Origin: CAYURR01 sp964446745
GTDB taxonomy: Bacteria > Bacillota > Clostridia > Lachnospirales > WQUN01
Reading direction: 5' to 3'
Length of the DNA: 8,698 nucleotides
Assembly (NCBI GenBank): GCA_964446745.1
Contig: CAYURR010000130.1
Span: 1 to 8,698 of the forward strand
Shown here: positions 1-5,071 of the stretch, piece after piece
Numbering within the stretch: the stretch's first letter is position 1
Layout: each line of letters begins with the position of its first letter
Made by a program: the position numbers and the translations under genes
The notes under the pieces: model-generated
The model's database searches: none
Told to the model about the DNA's origin: nothing
The model's input: the letters and a program-made list of their open reading frames with translations, nothing else

Positions 1-2
1 AT

Positions 3-152
3 GTTCGCGCATGGCCCGAGCTTACGTTTTACAAACGCTACAAGCTCATGCCGCAGCTGCTCACAGCCGTTCGTATCCCATGCCGTAGAGTGTACCGAAT
101 CATGCACCGCATCATCCCCGTTTGTTTATTTGAAGGCGCCTTCACTATATAA
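3..152 (+). CDS. Possible 3' end of a gene entering from the left (49 codons)
   Basis: An open frame without a start codon runs from the first complete codon at the left edge to a TAA stop at 150-152. The peptide has a basic, aromatic middle (FYKRYKLMPQLL, then RRVYRIMHRI) and ends in EGAFTI. The codons look plausible for this genome, with many C or G third positions. I do not recognise the family; basic tails like this occur at the C-terminus of some polysaccharide glycosyltransferases, but that is only a resemblance. The minus strand is also open over about 3-125 and lacks an ATG there, so the strand is not certain. The 65-codon frame starting at base 1 is cysteine- and serine-rich and looks like a shadow. 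Confidence 0.3.
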   Translation, partial: VRAWPELTFYKRYKLMPQLLTAVRIPCRRVYRIMHRIIPVCLFEGAFTI

Positions 153-162
153 AAGACATATC

Positions 163-190
163 ATGCAGGGTTTATTGCATTTTCCTTTTA
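163..190 (+). terminator. Weak terminator-like hairpin after the left-edge frame
   Basis: ATGCA at 163-167 pairs with TGCAT at 176-180 around an 8-nt loop and is followed by a T-rich stretch (TTTTCCTTTT). The stem has only 5 bp with two G-C pairs, so it is weak. Its position 11 nt after the stop at 152 is what makes it worth listing. Confidence 0.2.
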
Positions 191-285
191 GTCCTTGACA
201 GACAAAGGTTCAAGATATCATTCGCCGGCAACCATAGGATAATCGCTATGGCAAGATTGGCGATAACGAATAAAACACAACATGG
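172..285 (-). other. Short open frame in phase behind the truncated toxin, resembling a membrane-segment remnant
   Basis: Directly after the toxin's TAA stop, the same minus-strand frame stays open for 37 codons to a TAA at 172-174. It reads as a hydrophobic stretch (VLFVIANLAIAIILWLPAND) followed by a basic tail ending in TKRKMQ. This looks like one transmembrane helix and a cytoplasmic C-terminus, and not like the missing part of a YafQ toxin. There is no start codon or ribosome binding site. It may be the 3' scrap of a membrane protein gene joined to the toxin start by a deletion, or it may be chance. Confidence 0.25.
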
Positions 286-375
286 TTATTTGTCAATTAA
301 CTGAATATCCCAGTTACGCTTAGCAGCCAGCTTATAATCCCTCTTGAATCTGCTAGTAAAGTCCGGCTTTAGCAT
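286..375 (-). pseudogene. Truncated YafQ/RelE-family toxin (first 29 residues only)
   Basis: The ATG at 375-373 shares one base with the antitoxin stop codon (TAATG), the usual coupled arrangement of antitoxin and toxin. The peptide starts MLKPDFTSRFKRDYKLAAKR and continues NWDIQLIDK, then hits TAA at 288-286. This matches the N-terminal helical part of YafQ-type mRNA-interferase toxins, which are typically about 90 residues. The whole catalytic half is absent, including the conserved DH.L and ECHI..DWLLIY regions and the histidine-containing C-terminus. The following bases, read in all three minus frames, do not recover those motifs, so this is a deletion or recombination and not a simple frameshift. 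The product should be inactive as a ribonuclease. Confidence 0.75.
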
Positions 376-647
376 TAGTCTTTCAACTCCCTAAGCATAT
401 CGTTGGCGTTGTCAAAGCGCGTCTTACCAGATTTGATGATTTTATCGCCGTCTCTTATCGCTTCTATAGTTTCGGAGTTAAATGTTGAAGGGCGTAAGTC
501 AAACGGAATCCCACCTACATTCCGCGAAGTATACAGAAATACGTTGATTGCATCCGTAATGCTCATGCCATATTTGGAATATATGGCCTCAACATCAGAT
601 TTTATTTGCGGGTCAATTCGAATATACATGCTTGAACTCTTAGCCAT
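375..647 (-). CDS. RelB/DinJ-family type II antitoxin
   Basis: This 90-residue protein has the RelB/DinJ layout. The N-terminal ribbon-helix-helix DNA-binding part (about 1-45) reads SMYIRIDPQIK, then a helix with YSKYGMSITDAINVFL. It is followed by the family-typical IPFDLR segment and a charged C-terminal toxin-binding tail. Such antitoxins neutralise RelE/YafQ ribonucleases and repress their own operon. I chose the ATG at 647 and not the in-frame GTG at 656, because GTG lies inside the Shine-Dalgarno sequence (CGAGGTG, 660-654) at the proper distance from the ATG. The antitoxin looks intact, but its partner gene directly downstream is cut to 29 codons. It may now act only as an orphan repressor or as an antitoxin against related toxins elsewhere. 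Confidence 0.9.
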   Translation of the reverse strand: MAKSSSMYIRIDPQIKSDVEAIYSKYGMSITDAINVFLYTSRNVGGIPFDLRPSTFNSETIEAIRDGDKIIKSGKTRFDNANDMLRELKD

Positions 648-676
648 CTCTATCACCTCGCTTATTAATTTGTCTC

Positions 677-705
677 GTTATATTACAATTTAAGAACAAA
701 TACAA
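677..705 (-). promoter_or_regulatory. Promoter of the antitoxin gene
   Basis: Read on the minus strand, a -35 box TTGTAT (705-700) and a -10 box TATAAC (682-677) are separated by exactly 17 nt. Transcription would start near 670, giving a leader of about 23 nt that contains the ribosome binding site at 660-654. Confidence 0.65.
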
Positions 706-713
706 TACATTGT
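702..713. promoter_or_regulatory. Candidate operator: small inverted repeat on the -35 box
   Basis: ACAAT (702-706) and ATTGT (709-713) form an inverted repeat with a 2-nt spacer, overlapping the -35 box of the antitoxin promoter. RelB/DinJ proteins bind short palindromes near their own promoter, so this is a reasonable autoregulation site. It is short and AT-rich and could be chance. Confidence 0.3.
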
Positions 714-761
714 GTTATCGGACAAAGACAACGAACGCCGCCGATATCCATAATGTAAAAT

Positions 762-1307
762 TCACAGAATTTCCCTTGTAATTCTATAATTCAAGTATGT
801 GCCGCTCACGCTGACCTTGTCGAACTGCTCCTGCGAAAAATGCGTAAAGCGCATGCCGCATTTGATCATGACCTTTCCCGAGGCCGGGTTAAGTTTATTG
901 TGCTTTGCGTAGATCGTATAAAAACCCGCCTGCCTAAACGCGTACTCGAGCACGGCCCTGCACGCCTCGGTCACGATGCCCATGCCCCAATATCCCGCGT
1001 GCAGCGCATAGGTCAGCTGTGCCGAGCGCTCGGCGGGTTTTACATCCCAGAGCGATATCGTTCCGATCACGGTATTGCTCTGCGTATAAACGATCGCCCA
1101 CTGATAACAATATGGCTTGCTGTATTCCTCGAGCCACTCCGCGAGCACCGAGCGCGTTTCGTCAATGTTCTTGTGCGGTGTCCACGACAAAAACTGCGAC
1201 ACGCGCATGTCTGATGCAAAGCAATAGATATCGAATGCGTCCTCGGGCATGAGCTTACGCAGTGTGAGCCTGTCCGTTTTTAAAATTTGCGTACCCAAAT
1301 CGTTCAA
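762..1307 (-). CDS. GNAT N-acetyltransferase, RimJ/RimL-like (Acetyltransf_3 type)
   Basis: This 181-residue protein is a single GNAT domain. It begins with the family-typical ILKTDRLTLRKLMPEDA (8-24). The acetyl-CoA-binding motif A region is GYWGMGIVTEA (105-115), followed by the conserved N140, the SGK of 143-145, and KCGMRF (149-154). These proteins move an acetyl group from acetyl-CoA to an amine, often a protein N-terminus, an antibiotic or a small metabolite; the substrate cannot be read from sequence. The start is a TTG at 1307, supported by a strong AAGGAG (1321-1316) 8 nt upstream; no ATG fits. It is divergent from the ABC exporter operon, with about 100 bp between them. I see no convincing minus-strand promoter there and no terminator after the stop. 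Confidence 0.9.
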   Translation of the reverse strand: MNDLGTQILKTDRLTLRKLMPEDAFDIYCFASDMRVSQFLSWTPHKNIDETRSVLAEWLEEYSKPYCYQWAIVYTQSNTVIGTISLWDVKPAERSAQLTYALHAGYWGMGIVTEACRAVLEYAFRQAGFYTIYAKHNKLNPASGKVMIKCGMRFTHFSQEQFDKVSVSGTYLNYRITREIL

Positions 1308-1319
1308 AATTCTTGCTCC

Positions 1320-1348
1320 TTGCGCATATACAGCGCCTGTGATATATT
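1320..1348 (+). promoter_or_regulatory. Probable promoter of the ABC exporter operon
   Basis: A -35 box TTGCGC (1320-1325) and a -10 box TATATT (1343-1348) are 17 nt apart, with an extended -10 TG one base upstream of the -10. It would start transcription near 1355 and leave a leader of about 55 nt. The -35 box abuts the Shine-Dalgarno of the divergent acetyltransferase, so the two transcription units are packed closely. Confidence 0.5.
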
Positions 1349-1409
1349 GCGAAATGTATCAGGAATGCATCCAAGTGAAACATAAAATAAATCCGGAAGA
1401 AGAGTAAAT

Positions 1410-2177
1410 ATGTTATATGCGGATCAAATATCTAAAACCTATGCGCATCCGGTGCTTCGGGGGCTAAGCTTTGAGGCCCATAGGGGTGAGATCGTGGGCA
1501 TAGCCGGTGAAAACGGCTGCGGCAAGTCGACGCTGCTGTCGATCTTGACCACTGTCACAAAACCGGACAGCGGTATGGTCACCATAGACAGCGAGGACAT
1601 CAACAGAAACCCGAAGCTTTTAAAGCAGCGTATCGGCTATGTGCCGCAGGAGAACGCATTGTTTGAAGACCTCAGTGTCGCGGACAATGTTAGATTTTGG
1701 GCTGCGGCCTATGGCAAAGACCACCGCGACGCTGGCTTCGACGCCGATTTCCTGAGAAAGAAGGTGCGTCAGCTCTCGGGGGGTATGAAGAAGCGCTTGT
1801 CCATTCGTATCTCGCTGTTAAACGGCCCGGACTTTATCATCATGGACGAACCCACGACCGCGCTCGACATCGGCTTCAAATCCGAGCTTTCGCAGATGCT
1901 TTTGGATCTCAAATCCGAGGGCAAATGTGTGATACTGACCTCACACCAGCCCGACGAGCTGTTGCTCTGTGACCGCCTCTGCTTGATGCGAAACGGCGTG
2001 TTCGATTTCGTCGGTGCACCATCTGAGCTCTGCGCGGACGGGTCCGATTTCAGCAGCGCACTGTATGGCTTTATCACGCGCGACCGCAATAGGATAGGGA
2101 ACGGCTTGACCGGAGACGGGATAAAGGCCGCCTGTGCCGCCGTAAACGCCTCCGGCCCTGCCGGCGGCGGGGGTTGA
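1410..2177 (+). CDS. ABC transporter ATP-binding protein (exporter type)
   Basis: This 255-residue protein is a single nucleotide-binding domain that powers the two permeases encoded directly after it. Visible motifs are Walker A GENGCGKST (33-41), the Q-loop with Q80 in GYVPQEN, the signature LSGGM (122-126), Walker B FIIMDEP (142-148) with catalytic E147, the D-loop at ALD (151-153) and the switch histidine H179 in LTSHQ. All catalytic residues are present. The layout and the GGMKKRLSI segment fit ATPases of ABC-2-type drug, peptide or polysaccharide exporters. The C-terminus after about residue 225 diverges and ends in an odd PAGGGG tail, whose codons coincide with the ribosome binding site of the next gene. 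The ribosome binding site of this gene is weak (GGAAGAAGAG upstream of ATG). The stop is 3 nt before the permease start. Confidence 0.95.
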   Translation: MLYADQISKTYAHPVLRGLSFEAHRGEIVGIAGENGCGKSTLLSILTTVTKPDSGMVTIDSEDINRNPKLLKQRIGYVPQENALFEDLSVADNVRFWAAAYGKDHRDAGFDADFLRKKVRQLSGGMKKRLSIRISLLNGPDFIIMDEPTTALDIGFKSELSQMLLDLKSEGKCVILTSHQPDELLLCDRLCLMRNGVFDFVGAPSELCADGSDFSSALYGFITRDRNRIGNGLTGDGIKAACAAVNASGPAGGGG

Positions 2178-2180
2178 AAT

Positions 2181-3302
2181 ATGCTGTTGATCGAGATAAA
2201 ACGCTATGGCGGCGCGTATATAAAACTCGCGTACTGGGCATTGTTTGCACTGCTGCTCTGCCTGTTTACGGTCACGGCCGCCGAGAATATCACAAATAGG
2301 GGTTCGCTGTTTGCGCCGTTTCAGATCGGTGTTGTGGACGGTAACAACGGCGCGACGATCGATATACTTATAAAGACCTTTAACGAAACCCCGTCCGTTT
2401 CACAGATCGTTACGCTCGAACGCTTGGATAAGCAAACCGCCGAATCTCAGCTCGATGTCGGTACAATACCCGCATATATCGAGATACCCGAGGGCTTTGT
2501 GGATTCGATCATGACCGGTACGAACATGCCGTTTTCGCTGCATACCGCCAATTCGTTTTCATTACAATCCACAGCTGCGCGTCTGCTTGCGTACGGCGCG
2601 GTCGCGTTCCTGTCCGTATCGCAATCCGGGGTATATGCGGTCTACGACGTCGCGTTTTCTAACGGCTTGGATGGTGCGTTCATCGACAGCCACATCTTTT
2701 TCCCCATAAACCTCGCCTACGGTATGAACATTGTTGAATATGAGAAGTTCTTCGTGCCCAAGACCCTGTACGCGACCGGCGAGCTCACCGTTATACAGCA
2801 TTACCTGCTCTCGTTTGCGGTGTTCTTTATGTTTCTCTGCAACCTAAGCCTTTTAAAGCCCGTCATCGCGTTCAATAGACAGCTATATGCACGGTACAAG
2901 CTCGCGGGCTTTTCGTTTGCATCTGCGTTTGGCATGAATACATTGGGGTTTGTGCTCGGCAACCTCGTCGTTTCGGTACCGCTGTTTATATTGCTTGGGA
3001 TAAAGGCCTTGCCCGTGATGCTCTGCGTGACCGGAGCCGTGCTGTTGATTGCTACCATTATACCCAACGAAGCCGCCGCGGGCTTTACGACATTGATCGT
3101 TGCGACTGTGATGCTGTTTTGTTCGGGCGGTGTGCTGCCGCTGTCGTTTCTGCCGGACATCTTTTCAAAAATCAACGTGCTTACCGTTAACTACTACGCT
3201 TTGAACGCGGCCAAAGCCGACGTTATGCTCTCCGTGCCGCTCTTGGCCGGGTTGTTGTGCGGTGTCGCCGCATTCTGTATAAAAGGCAGGGTTGCGCAAT
3301 GA
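2181..3302 (+). CDS. ABC-2-type permease, first subunit
   Basis: This 373-residue membrane protein has the plan of the ABC2_membrane_3 group. There is one helix near the N-terminus (about 17-35), then a large extracytoplasmic domain of about 165 residues, then a C-terminal block of helices at about 206-225, 250-273, 276-296, 300-325 and 351-368. The loop begins with FQIGVVDGNNGA, typical of this family, and includes an AYIEIPEGF segment. It should form the transmembrane channel together with the next gene product, driven by the ATPase upstream. Translation is likely coupled: the gene starts 3 nt after the ATPase stop, with a G-rich ribosome binding site inside the ATPase's last codons. The transported substrate is unknown. 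Confidence 0.88.
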   Translation: MLLIEIKRYGGAYIKLAYWALFALLLCLFTVTAAENITNRGSLFAPFQIGVVDGNNGATIDILIKTFNETPSVSQIVTLERLDKQTAESQLDVGTIPAYIEIPEGFVDSIMTGTNMPFSLHTANSFSLQSTAARLLAYGAVAFLSVSQSGVYAVYDVAFSNGLDGAFIDSHIFFPINLAYGMNIVEYEKFFVPKTLYATGELTVIQHYLLSFAVFFMFLCNLSLLKPVIAFNRQLYARYKLAGFSFASAFGMNTLGFVLGNLVVSVPLFILLGIKALPVMLCVTGAVLLIATIIPNEAAAGFTTLIVATVMLFCSGGVLPLSFLPDIFSKINVLTVNYYALNAAKADVMLSVPLLAGLLCGVAAFCIKGRVAQ

Positions 3303-4411
3303 GGTTTTTGTTTATCGCATATCTTACAAAGCTGAAGTCGATTATATCTCCATATTTAATCGGGGTTGTTTTATTATTTGCGCTCGGGCTTGTCGCAGTG
3401 ATATCGGTATTCAACTCGCCCGAATATAACGGCATACGCGTCGGCGTATATGCTGCCGACAACGGAGCTTCACACTTGGCCGCCGATTACTTTGCGTCCG
3501 CGCTTGAGGGCCGTGCCGATGTTCGATTTTATATCAACGAGAGCGATATGAAGAAACATGTCTCGTCGCGCTTTTTGGAATGCGCATACAGCATCGATAT
3601 CGAGGACGGCAAGTTCGAGGAGTCCGTCACGCTATATAAATCTCCTCTGACCGTAGCCGATCCGATGTTTGATCTGATGATGACCTCGGCCTTATCTCGA
3701 GTGATGGCGGGGGATCTGGGTGTGTCCGTGCTTTCGAAGCATCTGCCCGATGTTTCGAAGGACAAAATAAAATCCGCCGTGCAGGATGCGGCGGATAGCT
3801 ATACGGCTGACGGTATGCGGATCAAATTACTCGAAATCTATCCGGGCGGTGTTTCGGCAGCAGATGCATTACCCTCCATGCTGCCGTATTACGTAAACAG
3901 CCTCTACGCATTGTTTGCGCTGATACTGTGCCTAACCTGCGGCATATCGCTAAAGACCGTGTTCGCGAGACGGGTCATGGACAGGCTCGTATCGGCCGGT
4001 GTGTCCAGGTCCGTTATGTACGCAGCGGATTTATTGGTGTTGTTTACGATATCGCTCGCGTTTATGATTGTGTGCAGCTTATCTGCCGCCGCATCGGGCT
4101 TGCTTACGTTTGACTACATCGCTGTTGCCGGGATATTGGTGTTTAGCTTGTCCGTCTCAGCTCTCTGTGTTTTTCTCTGCCGCGTTGTCCCCCAAAACTT
4201 CCTGACTGCGCTTTTGGCTGTGACGTTCGTGTTTATGGCCATAACCTCGTTCATCGATGTAGCGGAGATCATACCGTCGCTCTCATTTATAAACCTATTT
4301 AACCCCGTGCGATTTTATATAAACAACAATATATTCGAATTGGCTTTGATCGCTTTTGCTTGCGCCGCCGCAAACTTATCTATAACACTAACTGCGACAC
4401 GTACAGCATGA
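3299..4411 (+). CDS. ABC-2-type permease, second subunit
   Basis: This 370-residue protein has the same plan as the preceding permease: a helix at about 17-38, an extracytoplasmic domain to about 195, then helices at about 197-217, 241-268, 273-296, 301-320 and 345-365. The loop again opens with a VGVYAADNGAS segment matching VGVVDGNNGAT of the first subunit, so the two are probably paralogues forming a heterodimer. I chose the ATG at 3299, which overlaps the previous stop as ATGA and follows an AGGG; the frame is open upstream to 3257 but that part lies inside the first permease gene. The 3' end overlaps the convergent bofA gene by 32 bp, and no terminator hairpin is visible. Confidence 0.88.
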   Translation: MRFLFIAYLTKLKSIISPYLIGVVLLFALGLVAVISVFNSPEYNGIRVGVYAADNGASHLAADYFASALEGRADVRFYINESDMKKHVSSRFLECAYSIDIEDGKFEESVTLYKSPLTVADPMFDLMMTSALSRVMAGDLGVSVLSKHLPDVSKDKIKSAVQDAADSYTADGMRIKLLEIYPGGVSAADALPSMLPYYVNSLYALFALILCLTCGISLKTVFARRVMDRLVSAGVSRSVMYAADLLVLFTISLAFMIVCSLSAAASGLLTFDYIAVAGILVFSLSVSALCVFLCRVVPQNFLTALLAVTFVFMAITSFIDVAEIIPSLSFINLFNPVRFYINNNIFELALIAFACAAANLSITLTATRTA

Positions 4412-4670
4412 CAAATCCCGGCAGCCCCAATAATGATACGACCACGACTGTTATCAGGTTGATGCCGACCATGAGCCCGACACCGAGGCCCGCGAGTATA
4501 TTGTTAAACACCACGAACCCCAAGCTGCCGAGCGCACCCTGCATCAATAGCTTACTGACAACCTTCAGCTGTGCACCGAACACCAAGAGCATCCCTATGA
4601 TCAAAACACCAACGATCAGCCACGGTATCAGGCTCTGGCCGCCGAGCCCGAGCTTAGTCAGATCACCCAT
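4380..4670 (-). CDS. bofA: BofA-family pro-sigma-K processing inhibitor
   Basis: This 96-residue, strongly hydrophobic protein has the BofA pattern: an N-terminal helix (about 14-33) with LLVFGAQLKVVSKLL, a middle hydrophobic stretch with VVFNNILAGLG (53-63), and the conserved GINLITVVVVSLLGLPG segment (69-85). In Bacillus, BofA sits in the outer forespore membrane with SpoIVFA and holds the protease SpoIVFB inactive until a forespore signal arrives, delaying activation of sigma-K in the mother cell. Many Clostridia keep BofA. I chose the ATG at 4670, which overlaps the stop of the upstream gene as TGATG; the TTG one codon earlier is less likely. The length is near that of the Bacillus protein. 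The TAG stop lies inside the convergent permease gene. Confidence 0.88.
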   Translation of the reverse strand: MGDLTKLGLGGQSLIPWLIVGVLIIGMLLVFGAQLKVVSKLLMQGALGSLGFVVFNNILAGLGVGLMVGINLITVVVVSLLGLPGFVMLYVSQLVL

Positions 4671-4954
4671 CAAAATCCCGCCTCTTTACGCAGCTTCAGA
4701 TAATACTGATATTTCATATGTGTGGCCTTGATCTCGTAGATAAAGCCGTCTATTAGCATCGGGTCCGTTACATTGTCATACATATTGTGCAGATTGGTAA
4801 GCTCCGCGTTGAGCCCGTCCAATATACTCTCAACCTCATGCTTTGCCAGTGTCGTCCCCATACCCGCAGCCTGTCCGCCCGGTGGTGTTTGTATAGCCCG
4901 TCCGGGCTTTTTTATGTGTTTGGGCTTGTGTAATTGCTTCATTACCGGATTCAT
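4670..4954 (-). CDS. YaaL-like DUF2508 family protein
   Basis: This 94-residue protein has no known biochemical role. The C-terminal half matches the DUF2508/YaaL pattern: a helix around LDGLNAELTNLHNMYDNVTD, then PMLIDGFIYEIKATHMKYQYYL, giving two amphipathic helices probably forming a hairpin. The N-terminal 35 residues are basic and proline/glycine-rich and appear longer than in Bacillus YaaL, so they may be disordered. In Bacillus and many Clostridia yaaL lies immediately upstream of bofA, as here; the one-base stop/start overlap implies co-translation. The start is well supported by AAGGGGAGG (4969-4961), 6 nt from the ATG. The recR gene that usually precedes it is absent; the gene upstream here is a secreted protease. 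Confidence 0.82.
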   Translation of the reverse strand: MNPVMKQLHKPKHIKKPGRAIQTPPGGQAAGMGTTLAKHEVESILDGLNAELTNLHNMYDNVTDPMLIDGFIYEIKATHMKYQYYLKLRKEAGF

Positions 4955-4987
4955 ACAGAACCTCCCCTTTAGATGTAAAAAATTACC

Positions 4988-5015
4988 AATTTATCTAATA
5001 TAAATATAGTCTGAA
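4988..5015 (-). promoter_or_regulatory. Possible promoter of the yaaL-bofA pair
   Basis: On the minus strand, TTCAGA (5015-5010) and TAAATT (4993-4988) are 16 nt apart, each matching 4 of 6 consensus bases. The stretch is very AT-rich, so the match is weak. A sporulation-sigma promoter in the same region cannot be excluded. I see no strong hairpin between the protease stop and this site, so read-through from the protease gene is also possible. Confidence 0.25.
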
Positions 5016-5071
5016 GGGCAGGTTTTTATACACTATTTTATTCCGTCATTTTTCCCGTTTTTATCGCATGT

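Noticed and set aside
131..144. Perfect 14-bp palindrome centred on GGCGCC
   Set aside because: It has no loop or T-tract to act as a terminator, and it lies inside the possible left-edge reading frame. A single palindrome of this length is expected by chance at this scale.
195..221. Plus-strand TTGACA followed by TATCAT, promoter-like
   Set aside because: The spacer is only 15 nt and no plus-strand gene follows; the DNA downstream is the minus-strand toxin-antitoxin region.
403..693. Plus-strand frame of 96 codons over the antitoxin gene
   Set aside because: It is antisense to a recognisable RelB/DinJ gene with a good ribosome binding site, and matches no known family.
716..746. Inverted repeat TATCGG/CCGATA between the acetyltransferase and the antitoxin promoter
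   Set aside because: The arms are 6 bp around a 19-nt loop with no T-run on either strand, so it does not qualify as a terminator.
840..1252. Overlapping frames on both strands within the acetyltransferase gene
   Set aside because: They are arginine-, alanine- or cysteine-rich shadow translations of a clear GNAT gene and lack ribosome binding sites.
4360..4731. Plus-strand frame of 123 codons across bofA
   Set aside because: Its threonine-, proline- and serine-rich product is the antisense image of bofA, whose hydrophobic pattern and family motif are clear.
5000..5071. Search for a terminator after the protease stop
   Set aside because: Only a 3-bp CTG/CAG pairing before a T-run was found near 5011-5026 on the plus strand, the wrong direction and too short.
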